Source: RGIG3009 sp045595845 (GTDB taxonomy: Bacteria > Bacillota > Clostridia > Oscillospirales > Acutalibacteraceae). From it: 64,000 nucleotides of DNA. The DNA is taken from contig JAZOBF010000028.1 in the NCBI GenBank assembly GCA_045595845.1, positions 1 through 64,000 on the forward strand, written 5' to 3'. Position numbers and translations under genes: made by a program. Under the pieces are notes generated by a model. It did not search any database. It saw only the letters and a list, made by a program, of their open reading frames with translations, and was not told the origin of the DNA. Shown here in pieces: positions 1 to 8,164 of the stretch (its first letter is position 1; every line of letters starts with the position of its first letter).

Positions 1-45
1 TAAAAAAACCCCCCGTCTTTCTGTGAGAGGGGATGGGGTTTTCTG
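1..45 (-). terminator. Possible terminator after malQ
   Basis: Read on the minus strand, an AAACCCC run is followed about 20 bases later by a GGGGGGTTTTTTT run, giving a short G+C stem, a large loop and a T-tract just past the glucanotransferase stop. The loop is large and the stem short, so this is a weak call. Confidence 0.35.
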
Positions 46-73
46 TTCAAAACTCATTAAAACGATGTTGGCC

Positions 74-1627
74 TTACGCTTTGGTTTGGCTTTCGGGGAG
101 GGGAAGTCTGCCATACAACGAGGTGTTTTCCCGCACGATACCCGCGAGCCAATCGTTGATACATCCCGCACCGATACGCCAGCGCCAGTTATCACCGAGG
201 GTTGACGGTGTGTTGATACGCCCCTCGCTACCCAGACCGATAATATCCTGCATCATGAGAATGGCAGTATCCGCCACCGACATCAGCGCGGCGCGCATCA
301 TTGACCAGTTAAAGCCCTCTTTGTCGTCCACATGGAGGTACTGTCTTGCCATTGCGACATCCTCTTTGTCGGCGGTTTCGGTCCAACCGAGAATGGTGTC
401 GTTATCGTGGGTGCCGGTATATACCACGCAGTTGCGTTCGTAATGGTGCGGCAAATAATCGCTGTCCTCCCGACTGTCGAATGCAAATTGCAACACCTTC
501 ATTCCGGGGAATCCGGTATCTGCCAACAATTCGCGGACGGCGGGAGTGAGAAAGCCGAGATCTTCTGCAATAATCGGCAATTCACCGCCGAAAGCGGCCG
601 TAAGCGCCTCAAAAAGATCTGCGCCGGGGCCTTTCACCCAATGTCCGTTTTTGGCAGTAAGTTCCCCGTACGGCACCGCAAAATACGATTCAAACCCGCG
701 GAAATGATCGATACGCACCACATCATACAAGGTCAGCGCATACCGCAAACGGCGTTTCCACCACCCGTAATCATCCTGTTCCATATAGGTCCAATCATAC
801 AGCGGATTACCCCACAACTGCCCATCTTCGCAAAACGCATCCGGCGGGACACCTGCCACCATCTCGGGGCGCAACCGCTTATCCAACTGAAATTGGACCG
901 GATCCGACCAAACATCGGCGCTGTCATACGCGACATAGATAGGAATATCTCCGATAATGCGAATCCCTGCGGCATTGGCATACTTTTTGAGTGCCGTCCA
1001 CTGTACGGAAAATTCATATTGCACAAAGCGGAAAAAGGACAGTTGCTGGGCATATGTGCGGCGCGCGGCGGTCAAAGCTGCCTCCTCACGCACCCGAAGC
1101 GCTTCTTCCCATTTTCCCCAGTTTTCGTCGTTGTGCGCCTTTTTGAGCGCCATAAACAGCACATAGTCATCCAGCCACCAAGCATTTTCCGCACAAAAAG
1201 CATGATAGTCTTTGTCGGGCACAAAACGGGAAAACGCTTTTTCCAAAAGCGGCAAACGGCTATGGTAAAGTTTTCCGTAATCCACGCACACGGCATCCTC
1301 GCCGAAATCACACGCGGCAAGGTCCTCTTCGGTCAACAGACCGTCTTCTTTAAGCGTATCAAGATCAATAAAATACGGATTGCCGGCAAACGACGAAAAT
1401 GACTGATACGGCGAATCACCGTAACTGGTAGGGCCAAGCGGTAACACCTGCCAGTAACTTTGCCCTGCTTTAACCAGAAAATCAATAAATTCATACGCCT
1501 CTTTGCCGAATGTTCCGATACCGTACGGTGACGGCAACGAAAAAATGGGCATTAAAATACCGCTTGCTCTCTTGTTAATCGCGTCTTGCTTTAAAAAGGG
1601 CACTTTTCGCTCATCCTTCGTTAACAT
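74..1627 (-). CDS. malQ: 4-alpha-glucanotransferase (amylomaltase)
   Basis: 517 aa, the normal size for a GH77 amylomaltase, a cytoplasmic enzyme that moves glucan segments between maltodextrins. The N-terminus has the family pattern RASGILMPIFSLPSPYGIG. The catalytic blocks are visible: VVRIDHFRGFE with the nucleophile Asp, PIIAEDLG with the acid/base region, and TGTHDNDT. It is the last gene of the sugar operon, 39 bases after the MalG-like permease, so the imported substrate is probably a maltodextrin or another alpha-glucan (inference). The start is uncertain. The ATG at 1627 has no good ribosome binding site and follows a perfect 7-bp hairpin (1633-1652). A GTG eight codons further in, preceded by GAAGGA, is the alternative and would keep the whole conserved N-terminus. 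Confidence 0.95.
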   Translation of the reverse strand: MLTKDERKVPFLKQDAINKRASGILMPIFSLPSPYGIGTFGKEAYEFIDFLVKAGQSYWQVLPLGPTSYGDSPYQSFSSFAGNPYFIDLDTLKEDGLLTEEDLAACDFGEDAVCVDYGKLYHSRLPLLEKAFSRFVPDKDYHAFCAENAWWLDDYVLFMALKKAHNDENWGKWEEALRVREEAALTAARRTYAQQLSFFRFVQYEFSVQWTALKKYANAAGIRIIGDIPIYVAYDSADVWSDPVQFQLDKRLRPEMVAGVPPDAFCEDGQLWGNPLYDWTYMEQDDYGWWKRRLRYALTLYDVVRIDHFRGFESYFAVPYGELTAKNGHWVKGPGADLFEALTAAFGGELPIIAEDLGFLTPAVRELLADTGFPGMKVLQFAFDSREDSDYLPHHYERNCVVYTGTHDNDTILGWTETADKEDVAMARQYLHVDDKEGFNWSMMRAALMSVADTAILMMQDIIGLGSEGRINTPSTLGDNWRWRIGAGCINDWLAGIVRENTSLYGRLPLPESQTKA

Positions 1628-1666
1628 ACTTGCGAATATAACCGTATTCGCTGTGCTTTTTGGTTG

Positions 1667-2524
1667 CTATCCTTTCACCGCGCCGGACAGCACACCCTTG
1701 ATGATATGCTTCTGACAAAGAATATAAATCACGACAATCGGGAGTAAGCACATCATGATCATCGCCATGGTCGCACCATAATCCACCCGACCGAAACTCC
1801 CCTGCAAAAACTGAATGTGAATGGGGATGGTCATATATTTGGTACGGTCTAACACCAGATACGGCAACAAATAATCGTTCCACACCCACATAGTCTGTAA
1901 AATCGCGACCGAAATGTAGGTTGAGCGCATAATCGGCACATCCACCAAGAAAAAGGTTTGCAAGGCGTTACACCCATCGATATCGGCCGCCTGTTCCACT
2001 TCCAGAGGAATACTTTTGATGAATCCCGAAAACAAAAACACCGCCAAGCCCGCTCCGAATCCGAGGTAAATAATCGGGATGGTAAACGGGGTGTTGAGTT
2101 TTAGGTTATCCGCCGTTTTGGAGAGGGTAAACATCACCATTTGAAAGGGGACAACCATTGAGAAAATGCAAAGGTAGTATACCACTTTGCAAAACAGGCT
2201 GTCAACACGGTTGATATACCACGCGGCCATGGAGGTGCACAGCAAAATAAGCCCTACCGACAACACGGTAATCACCAAGCTGTAAAACGCCGACATATAA
2301 AACGGATAATTCCCGTTGTTAATACCCGTTATATAATTCTGGAACCCCATAAAGGTGTCGGCGGACGGTAACTGAAACGGCTGGAGCGCGATGGAAGAAC
2401 TGCTTTTGAAAGAATTGATAAGCACAATCACAATCGGCAGTATCCACAACACGCCAAGCGCCGAAAAGACAGCGGTCAACACCGCGTTGACGGTGCGTGT
2501 ACCGCGGCTCAAATGGGATCGCAT
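1667..2524 (-). CDS. Sugar ABC transporter permease, MalG type
   Basis: 285 aa inner-membrane subunit of a carbohydrate-uptake (CUT1) ABC importer with about six membrane segments. The EAA loop that contacts the ATPase is seen as EQAADIDGCNALQTFFLVDVP in the second half. Its ATG overlaps the stop codon of the preceding permease by one base (TAATG), so the two are probably translationally coupled. No ATP-binding subunit is encoded in this operon. As in many Firmicutes, a shared MsmX-type ATPase elsewhere probably powers it (inference). The substrate is inferred only from the neighbouring malQ. Confidence 0.9.
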   Translation of the reverse strand: MRSHLSRGTRTVNAVLTAVFSALGVLWILPIVIVLINSFKSSSSIALQPFQLPSADTFMGFQNYITGINNGNYPFYMSAFYSLVITVLSVGLILLCTSMAAWYINRVDSLFCKVVYYLCIFSMVVPFQMVMFTLSKTADNLKLNTPFTIPIIYLGFGAGLAVFLFSGFIKSIPLEVEQAADIDGCNALQTFFLVDVPIMRSTYISVAILQTMWVWNDYLLPYLVLDRTKYMTIPIHIQFLQGSFGRVDYGATMAMIMMCLLPIVVIYILCQKHIIKGVLSGAVKG

Positions 2525-3417
2525 TATTCCTGCACCTCCCGGCTTCTGGTGAAATACAGCTGTGACAACGCAATAATCACGACCGCCACAAAGAAAATGA
2601 CCGCTTTTGCCTGACCGACACCCATGTTGGATACATTGTTGTAAAACGATTGATAAATATTGAGCGCCAACATCTCCGTCTTGCGAAACGGTGCACCGCC
2701 GGTCAAGGCCAAGTTCTGGTCGAACAGTTTAAACGAATTTGTCAGCGTTAAGAAGGTACAAATGGTAATCGACGGCATCACACACGGAATGGTAATGTGC
2801 CGTAAAATCTGCCACGAACCTGCCCCGTCAATCTTAGCGGCTTCCAAATACTCCGTCGGCACATTTTGCAGACCGGCGATATAAATAATCATCATATACC
2901 CGATTTGTTGCCAACAAAGCAGGATTACCAACCCCCAAAACCCGTAAGTTGCATTGAGTGCCAGCGTGGAGCCCAAAAAGCGAATAATGATGCCGTCTAA
3001 AATCATTTTCCAAATATAGCCGAGCACAATACCGCCAATGAGATTCGGCATAAAAAACACGGTACGGAGTAAGGTGGAGCCGCGAATACCTTTTGTCAGC
3101 ACGAACGCGAGCGTAAACGCAAACAGATTGATAACGATAACCGATACGACGGTAAACGCGACGGTAAATAAAAACGAGCGAAGAAAGGTATCGTCGGCAA
3201 ACGCTTGCGCGTAATTATCAAACCCGACAAAAGTGGTAAATTTCAAAGTTTTAAATCGAAAAAACGACAGATAAATGCCCTGAAGAAACGGCCAAACGAA
3301 CCCGATACAAAATGCGAGAAAAGTCGGCAGTAAGAACAACGGGGCAAACGCACGCATAGACCGCCGCTGACTGCGATTCATGACGGCGGTTGACGCTCGT
3401 TTTTTTTCCTGTTTCAT
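2524..3417 (-). CDS. Sugar ABC transporter permease, MalF type
   Basis: 297 aa CUT1 family permease that pairs with the MalG-like protein downstream. It has a basic cytoplasmic N-terminus, then a first membrane helix (PLFLLPTFLAFCIGFVWPF), about six helices in all, and the EAA motif EYLEAAKIDGAGSWQIL. It is separated from the binding-protein gene by 59 bases that contain a perfect terminator hairpin. The permeases are therefore probably made by read-through and at lower levels than the binding protein. Confidence 0.9.
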   Translation of the reverse strand: MKQEKKRASTAVMNRSQRRSMRAFAPLFLLPTFLAFCIGFVWPFLQGIYLSFFRFKTLKFTTFVGFDNYAQAFADDTFLRSFLFTVAFTVVSVIVINLFAFTLAFVLTKGIRGSTLLRTVFFMPNLIGGIVLGYIWKMILDGIIIRFLGSTLALNATYGFWGLVILLCWQQIGYMMIIYIAGLQNVPTEYLEAAKIDGAGSWQILRHITIPCVMPSITICTFLTLTNSFKLFDQNLALTGGAPFRKTEMLALNIYQSFYNNVSNMGVGQAKAVIFFVAVVIIALSQLYFTRSREVQE

Positions 3418-3435
3418 GTATAGTCCCCCTGTGCC

Positions 3436-3468
3436 AAAAAAGGCGGCCGCTCAGCAGCCGCCTTTTTT
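3436..3468 (-). terminator. Intra-operon terminator between binding protein and permeases
   Basis: A perfect 12-bp stem (AAAAAAGGCGGC paired with GCCGCCTTTTTT) around a 9-base loop, with a T-tract on either strand. It lies directly after the solute-binding protein stop and before the first permease, the place where partial termination commonly sets a high binding-protein to permease ratio. Confidence 0.85.
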
Positions 3469-3476
3469 GATAAAAA

Positions 3477-4766
3477 TTATTGATGCGATGCTTGGTATTG
3501 GGTTGCCCAGCCGTCTACAATAGCAGATTTAACCGCTGCCCAATCGCCCGTTCCGGCCGAATACGCCGCGAGTGCGGAGACAACCTGTGCACGCCAGGCG
3601 TCGGTATTCGGTGTATAAGGGAACATCCATTTAACACTCGTGGTAGTCCCCTCGGCGAGCTTTTCGTCTAAAATGGCATACAACCCGTTATCCGGCTTTT
3701 TCGCCGATTTAAACGGAGAGGTAAAGCCCATTTCGCCGCCGGCAAGCGCCGTTGTACCGGTCTCGCTTGTAGCAAGCCATTTCATAAAATCAAGAGTGGC
3801 CTTTTGGTCGGCCTCGGACACCTGGGAGTTCACAACCCAGTAGTTTTCCGTACCGGCAGCTAATCCTTGTTTCGCATCGTCTACGCCGAAATAGATGGGC
3901 AAAAAGCCGATGTTGTCTTTTCCGATAGCGGTGGCGTTGGCATATTCCCAGGTTCCGTTTTGATAGAATACCGCTTTGCCCTCTTTGAACTCGGCAACCG
4001 CATCGTCACCGGTTTTGGAAGTTAAGGTCTTGGGATCGGTAGCGGAATTGTTGATATACAAATCCCACACGGCTTTAAAATTATCCAAATACGTGCCTTT
4101 GATGGTGGCGGGCTGTGTCGTAACATTATCCGCCGTAAATTCATAATAGAGCGGTAAATTGGTCAAGTGTCCCGAAAAACGCCAGCTCGACGAGCCGTCA
4201 AGTCCCGACGAAGTAAACGCATCAAATCCAAGCGTCTTTGACCGCTTGTGGATATCCTCGGCAATACGCTTGAGCGAGGCAAAATCTTTAATATCCTCAA
4301 TGGAATATCCCGCATCGGCAAGCAGTTTTTTGTTGGTTATCAACCCGTATGCCTCATACACAAAGGCAATGCCGTAGACCTTGCCGTCCTCTTTTAACGC
4401 AAAATCATCGGAAATAAGTTCTTTGTAAATCTCGGAATCCGAAATATCCAGCGCGTAATCTTTCCACGCCGACAACCCGATCGGTCCGTTGACCTGGAAC
4501 ATCGTCGGCGGGTTTTCTTTGTCAATCTCCACGCCGAGCGTTCTTTCGTAATCACCCGACGCTGCTGTCACGACCTTGACTTCAATTCCGGTTTCTTCCT
4601 TGTATTTGGCAGCGACCATCTGCCAATCGTCGTTTGCTTCGGGTTTAAAATTGAGATAATAGACCTTGCCGGCTTGCGGGTCATTATCTCCCGGCTTATC
4701 GGTACAACCGGGCAATAAGCAGAGAATCATACAAAAGACCAATGCAATGCTGAAATATTTTTTCAT
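3477..4766 (-). CDS. Sugar ABC transporter substrate-binding lipoprotein
   Basis: 429 aa extracellular solute-binding protein of the MalE/family 1 type. The chosen start gives MKKYFSIALVFCMILCLLPGC, a lipoprotein signal ending in a lipobox (LPGC), so the mature protein is anchored by its Cys. The upstream AAGGAGG at the right distance supports this ATG over one 18 codons further out. The body has the usual pattern of this family (GKVYGIAFVYEAYGLITNKK near the hinge, and AVFYQNGTWE). It is the first gene of the sugar operon. An attenuator-like hairpin and two candidate promoters precede it. Confidence 0.92.
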   Translation of the reverse strand: MKKYFSIALVFCMILCLLPGCTDKPGDNDPQAGKVYYLNFKPEANDDWQMVAAKYKEETGIEVKVVTAASGDYERTLGVEIDKENPPTMFQVNGPIGLSAWKDYALDISDSEIYKELISDDFALKEDGKVYGIAFVYEAYGLITNKKLLADAGYSIEDIKDFASLKRIAEDIHKRSKTLGFDAFTSSGLDGSSSWRFSGHLTNLPLYYEFTADNVTTQPATIKGTYLDNFKAVWDLYINNSATDPKTLTSKTGDDAVAEFKEGKAVFYQNGTWEYANATAIGKDNIGFLPIYFGVDDAKQGLAAGTENYWVVNSQVSEADQKATLDFMKWLATSETGTTALAGGEMGFTSPFKSAKKPDNGLYAILDEKLAEGTTTSVKWMFPYTPNTDAWRAQVVSALAAYSAGTGDWAAVKSAIVDGWATQYQASHQ

Positions 4767-4782
4767 ACGGGGAATCCTCCTT

Positions 4783-4921
4783 GCATATAATTTTGGGGTG
4801 CTGATCACAGTATAGCGCACAGTACTTGGCGGGATTTGTCACTTTATGCCCTGTGTCATTCTCTTTTTCAAGTATGTGCGCCTCGTTGGCGGTGTATGCA
4901 CGCTAAAGTTATTTCAACAAT
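4783..4921 (-). promoter_or_regulatory. Proximal promoter region of the sugar operon
   Basis: Two candidates on the minus strand: TTGAAA, 17 bases, CATAAA; and a TATACT -10 box with no clear -35. The TATACT overlaps a direct repeat TACTGTG spaced 12 bases (4802-4820), a possible regulator site. None has been tested. Confidence 0.35.
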
Positions 4922-4951
4922 AAAAAACGGGCGGAAAAAACCCGCCCGTTG
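4922..4951 (-). terminator. Attenuator-like hairpin in the sugar operon leader
   Basis: A 9-bp stem, AACGGGCGG with CCGCCCGTT, a 7-base loop and a TTTTTT tract on the minus strand. It sits about 40-65 bases downstream of a strong minus-strand promoter (4996-5025) and about 155 bases before the binding-protein start. It could end a short leader RNA or gate read-through into the operon. No minus-strand gene between it and that promoter explains it otherwise. Confidence 0.6.
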
Positions 4952-4969
4952 TTCAAACTTAAGAATGTT

Positions 4970-5033
4970 GGGGGTTATATCCCCTTAATAAAAAAACTAT
5001 AACCCCCCATAATAAAAATTGTCAAGAACGGGG
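4970..5033. promoter_or_regulatory. Operator-like inverted repeat with divergent promoters
   Basis: The 10-bp arms GGGGGTTATA (4970-4979) and TATAACCCCC (4998-5007) form a perfect inverted repeat with an 18-bp spacer. A third GGGGGTT lies at 5029-5035, just before the XRE gene. On the minus strand TTGACA (5020-5025), 18 bases and TATAGT (4996-5001) make a strong promoter whose -10 lies inside one arm. On the plus strand TTCAAA, 17 bases and TTATAT can be drawn toward the XRE gene. The likely role is a binding site for the adjacent regulator. Confidence 0.5.
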
Positions 5034-5041
5034 GTTGCGTT

Positions 5042-5242
5042 ATGATAAAATTTGACCGATTGTGGGAAACTATGAAACGAAAAGGTGTCAGCACGTATAT
5101 GCTTCGCAAAAAAGGCGGCATTGACAGCAAAACTGTTCGTCGTTTAAAGGCAAACGAGAATATCGAAACGAAAACGCTTGACCGCCTGTGCACCGCATTA
5201 GATTGTCGGTTGGACGAAATTGCCGAATTCGTAAAAGAATAA
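5042..5242 (+). CDS. Small XRE-type helix-turn-helix regulator
   Basis: 66 aa, essentially one DNA-binding domain of the Cro/C1 type (HTH_26 / YozG-like). The fold is visible in the order LWETMKRKGVS (helix 1), MLRKKGGID (helix 2), SKTVRRLKANE (recognition helix) and KTLDRLCTALDCRLDEIAEFV (the typical C-terminal helices). It has no effector domain. The GGGGG before the ATG is a weak ribosome binding site. It is divergent from the sugar operon and flanked by the inverted repeat at 4970-5007, so it may control itself and that operon (inference). It ends at a shared terminator with jag. Confidence 0.8.
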   Translation: MIKFDRLWETMKRKGVSTYMLRKKGGIDSKTVRRLKANENIETKTLDRLCTALDCRLDEIAEFVKE

Positions 5243-5285
5243 AACAGCACCGCTTGATTTTTTAATCAAGCGGTGCTGTTATTTT
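5243..5285. terminator. Bidirectional terminator between XRE gene and jag
   Basis: A perfect 17-bp stem (AACAGCACCGCTTGATT and its complement) with a TTTT loop, followed by ATTTT on the plus strand and an AAAA-flanked T-run on the minus strand. It serves two convergent genes. Confidence 0.92.
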
Positions 5286-6135
5286 ACAAATCGATTCTGC
5301 CGTACAGGGTAGCACTCCGTTCGGTTTCGGAGGCGGTGCGCTCCGGAGGCGCGATGTCCTCTGCCGTATTCATGGGATTGCTGCGCGGTACAAATTTTCG
5401 TACAGGACGGTCAGCTGCCACGGAATCACGCGACTCCAAACGAGACGGACGCTCTGTATCCCGCTCGGGACGGCCTTTACCGCGCGAACGCGTCTTGACG
5501 GGGCTGTCATCCGACGGGGCAATCACCACATGGCGTTGCGGCTCACTGCCGACGCTGTATGAGGTGGCACCTTCCACCTTTTGTACGGCCGTATGAATGA
5601 TACGGCGCTCATACGGATTCATTGGTTCGAGCGAGGTCTTACGACCGGTCTTTGCCGCTTGAATAGCCGCTTTACGTGCAAGTCCCGACAGCGTCTTATC
5701 CCGTTTTTCACGGTAATTGCCGACATTAATGGTCAAGCGACAAAACGCACTTCCCACACGGTTGGCAACCAAACTTGTCAAGTATTGCAATGCATCCAGC
5801 GTTTCGCCGCGACGGCCGATGATAAAACCGAGATCTTCGCCCTCCAATGTCAGGGCGCAGGTTCCGTTTTCCTCTTTAACGGTAATGTCCACGGTCTCGA
5901 CACCCATTTTGCAAAGGATGTCTTTCAAAAACGCGACAGCTACCTCTGTCGGAGCGTTTTCTTTAACGGTCACTTTAACCTGTGCTTTGGCGCCGCCGAA
6001 TAGCCCCAAGGCTTTTTTCTGCGGCTCTTGCAGGACCTCTACCGTGAGATCCTCAACAGGAACACCAAGTTCCTCGGCGGCAAGTTGTACGGCTTCTTCT
6101 ACCGTTTCCGCCTCTTTGAGCAGTTCTTTTTGCAC
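5284..6135 (-). CDS. khpB: RNA-binding protein Jag/KhpB
   Basis: 283 aa with the three-part Jag layout: an N-terminal Jag domain (residues about 1-60, ending KKALGLFGGAKAQVKV), a KH domain with the GxxG loop in GFIIGRRGETLDALQYL, and an R3H domain (about 175-215, MNPYERRIIHTAVQ, with GSEPQRHVVI after it). A basic, disordered C-terminal tail of about 70 residues follows. In Gram-positive bacteria it partners KhpA and influences cell-wall synthesis and division. Position after yidC is the classic arrangement, but the mnmE that normally follows is absent here (it lies after gyrA). Confidence 0.93.
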   Translation of the reverse strand: MQKELLKEAETVEEAVQLAAEELGVPVEDLTVEVLQEPQKKALGLFGGAKAQVKVTVKENAPTEVAVAFLKDILCKMGVETVDITVKEENGTCALTLEGEDLGFIIGRRGETLDALQYLTSLVANRVGSAFCRLTINVGNYREKRDKTLSGLARKAAIQAAKTGRKTSLEPMNPYERRIIHTAVQKVEGATSYSVGSEPQRHVVIAPSDDSPVKTRSRGKGRPERDTERPSRLESRDSVAADRPVRKFVPRSNPMNTAEDIAPPERTASETERSATLYGRIDL

Positions 6136-6169
6136 GGTGCTTTTTCCTTTCTTCCTCTATTCCGAACGA

Positions 6170-7306
6170 TTACTCGTCTTTCGGTTCCGGTGTATCTTGC
6201 GCCGCTTCCGTTGCTTGCGGTTCTTCCGCCTTTTTAAGAGCTTCTTTTTCCTTTTTAGCGGGCGCCTTTTGTTCGTTTTTTTGTTGCAATGCTAATTCGC
6301 GTTGTTCTTTTGCGCGGGCTTCAGCCAAACGCTTTTTATCCTCTTGCTTCTGACGGCGGCGCTCTTCATACTCAATTTCCGCCTGTGCACGGATTTTGGC
6401 AGGATTGTAGATTTGGTTGAGCACATAGGTTTGCAACAATGCAATCAGGTTGGAACAAATCCAGTAAACGCCGACACCGCCGGGAACGGTGAAAGTGATA
6501 AACAGCGAAAACGCGGGCATCCACACCAACATCATGACATTGGAACAACCCTGTGCCTGCTGATTCTCAGCAGCCGTAGCCATCTTCGTATAGTGCATCG
6601 ACAGCAAACTCGAAAAGAACGCCGTAACACCCGAAATCAGCGGAATCAACCACAATACAGAGGGATTGGTAATGCCGCTCCATGGGTTTTCGAGCAAATC
6701 TTTGCCGAAGAACATGAAATCTTTTTTAAGTTCTTTCATCTCGGCAACATACTTATCGGCGTCCGCTTGCGAATAGTTTGCGGCCACGATGGCGGCTTTC
6801 ACTTCGGGTTCAAACTTCTCCAAATTGCGGAGCATGCGCATTTCTTTATAGTAACCCTTAAACTCATTGGCAGACATTTTACCGTCGCCCTCGGTGGTGC
6901 TGGTCATAGCCGTAACCGACGCATTGATAACGGGATCGGGTATACCCGCAATGTGTTTAAGCGGTGCATAAATAACCGAAATAATACCGAACAACACCAA
7001 CATCTGCACCAATGTGGGCATACAACCGCCTGTCATGCTGACGCCGTGTTTTTCGTACAGGGCCATCTGTTTTTCTTGCAACTTTTTGGGATCTTTTTCG
7101 TATTTTTTCTTCAGGCGTTCGAGACGGGGCGCTAAACGCGCACGGTCAGCCGTACTCTTTTGTGTTTTGAGAGATAACGGAAACAAAATTACGCGCACGA
7201 TTAAGGTAAATAAGAAAATCGCAAGCAAATATTCCGGAATAAAGCCGTAGATAAGTCTCATTAACCAACCAAGCGGAATTGCTAAAACATCAAAAATAGC
7301 CGTCAC
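6170..7306 (-). CDS. yidC: Membrane protein insertase YidC/Oxa1
   Basis: 378 aa. It inserts proteins into the cytoplasmic membrane alone or with SecYEG. The conserved core is visible: the first helix with the hydrophilic-groove Arg region (FTLIVRVILFPLSLKTQKS), the coiled-coil hairpin LERLKKKYEKDPKKLQEKQMALYEKHG, GGCMPTLVQM, and the final helices (PSVLWLIPLISG, MMLVWMPAFSLFITF, GVGVYWICSNL). There is no lipobox at the N-terminus. An inserted charged segment (about residues 130-215) and a Lys/Glu-rich C-terminal tail of about 80 residues are longer than in Bacillus homologues. The tail may bind ribosomes or Jag (inference). Confidence 0.93.
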   Translation of the reverse strand: MTAIFDVLAIPLGWLMRLIYGFIPEYLLAIFLFTLIVRVILFPLSLKTQKSTADRARLAPRLERLKKKYEKDPKKLQEKQMALYEKHGVSMTGGCMPTLVQMLVLFGIISVIYAPLKHIAGIPDPVINASVTAMTSTTEGDGKMSANEFKGYYKEMRMLRNLEKFEPEVKAAIVAANYSQADADKYVAEMKELKKDFMFFGKDLLENPWSGITNPSVLWLIPLISGVTAFFSSLLSMHYTKMATAAENQQAQGCSNVMMLVWMPAFSLFITFTVPGGVGVYWICSNLIALLQTYVLNQIYNPAKIRAQAEIEYEERRRQKQEDKKRLAEARAKEQRELALQQKNEQKAPAKKEKEALKKAEEPQATEAAQDTPEPKDE

Positions 7307-7320
7307 GGTTTCGCTCTCCT

Positions 7321-7557
7321 TTATCGTTTATTAAAAAATTCAAAAGTTTCGGGGACCGGATCGTATCCGTGGCCGCCACCCGGTCTGCAGCGAAAAATCC
7401 GCTGTGCGGCAAGATAAACACCTTTTACGGCGCCGAATCGTTCAATGGCTTCCACGGCGTATGCGGAACAGGTGGGTTGAAAACGGCAAACCGACGGAAA
7501 CAGGGGAGAAATGCATTTTTGATATCCTCGAATCAAAAATTTCAAAACCCGTTTCAT
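7321..7557 (-). CDS. yidD: Membrane protein insertion efficiency factor YidD
   Basis: 78 aa with the family signature IRGYQKCISPLFPSVCRFQPTCS near the N-terminus and FRCRPGGGHGYDPVP near the end. It is a small membrane-associated protein that helps YidC-dependent insertion. Its start overlaps the rnpA stop by four bases (ATGA) and it ends 14 bases before yidC, so the trio is one transcription unit. Confidence 0.93.
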   Translation of the reverse strand: MKRVLKFLIRGYQKCISPLFPSVCRFQPTCSAYAVEAIERFGAVKGVYLAAQRIFRCRPGGGHGYDPVPETFEFFNKR

Positions 7558-7889
7558 GCTATCACTCCCGCTTTTTTCAGCAGTTCGCGCATTGCTTTTT
7601 CAACTTTCGGCTCACGGCTTTCCACCATTGCCGCACGAGCGACAAAAACGAAGTCAAACCCGCCGACAATGTCCGGAAAAACGTTTCGATACGCTTCGCG
7701 AATAACGCGGCGGCACCGATTTCTCTTTACGGCTTTACCGAGTTTCTTTCCGGTCGTAATGCCGAGCCGCGGTATTCCGAACCGATTTTTTCTGATATAC
7801 GCAATAAGTAAGGGATGCACATATACCTTTCCCCGATAATACGCGCCACGAAATTCGGAATTCTTTTTGAGTACGCACAGTTTCGACAT
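7554..7889 (-). CDS. rnpA: Ribonuclease P protein component
   Basis: 111 aa, the normal length of the protein subunit that helps RNase P RNA mature tRNA 5' ends. The RNR signature is seen as KRNRCRRVIREAYR in the middle, and the N-terminus has the FRGAYYRGKVYVHPLLIAY pattern. It lies downstream of rpmH behind a hairpin terminator, as in most bacteria. Confidence 0.94.
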   Translation of the reverse strand: MSKLCVLKKNSEFRGAYYRGKVYVHPLLIAYIRKNRFGIPRLGITTGKKLGKAVKRNRCRRVIREAYRNVFPDIVGGFDFVFVARAAMVESREPKVEKAMRELLKKAGVIA

Positions 7890-7940
7890 ACGATCACCCC
7901 TTACTGTTCAGGTGTTTGCCGAGAAACGGACGAGCCATAT

Positions 7941-7970
7941 AAAAAAAAGCCACACACTGTGGCCCTTTTT
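7941..7970 (-). terminator. Terminator/attenuator between rpmH and rnpA
   Basis: Minus-strand stem GGCCACAG/TGTGGCT with a run of eight T. It would end most rpmH transcripts and let a fraction continue into rnpA-yidD-yidC-jag, matching the different need for L34 and RNase P protein. Confidence 0.8.
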
Positions 7971-8103
7971 AATAGGTAAGACGATTTCTTCCCTTTGCTC
8001 TGCGGCGAGCCAGAACCTTACGGCCGTTGGCGCTTGCCATTCTCTTACGGAAGCCGTGTTCCATTTTACGATGTCTTTTTTTAGGCTGATATGTCCGAAG
8101 CAT
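7969..8103 (-). CDS. rpmH: 50S ribosomal protein L34
   Basis: 44 aa. The translation starts MLRTYQPKKRHRKMEHGF and ends KGRNRLTY, the universal L34 pattern: highly basic with the motif HGFRKRMASANGRKVL. It has a strong promoter (TTGACT, 18 bases, TATAAT) and the ribosome binding site AAAGGGGG. It stands at the left border of the dnaA promoter region, transcribed away from dnaA. Confidence 0.95.
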   Translation of the reverse strand: MLRTYQPKKRHRKMEHGFRKRMASANGRKVLARRRAKGRNRLTY

Positions 8104-8134
8104 GGTATTTCCCCCTTTCGCCTTGCGAGAGTTT

Positions 8135-8164
8135 ATTATATAACAGATATTTGATAAAAGTCAA
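8135..8164 (-). promoter_or_regulatory. rpmH promoter
   Basis: Minus strand: -35 TTGACT (8159-8164), 18-base spacer, -10 TATAAT (8135-8140), about 32 bases before the rpmH start. Confidence 0.75.

Noticed and set aside
332..1402. 356-codon plus-strand frame opposite malQ
   Set aside because: Shadow of the 4-alpha-glucanotransferase; no ribosome binding site and no recognisable domain.
4975..5250. 91-codon minus-strand frame opposite the XRE gene
   Set aside because: Shadow of the clear helix-turn-helix protein; its translation shows no domain.
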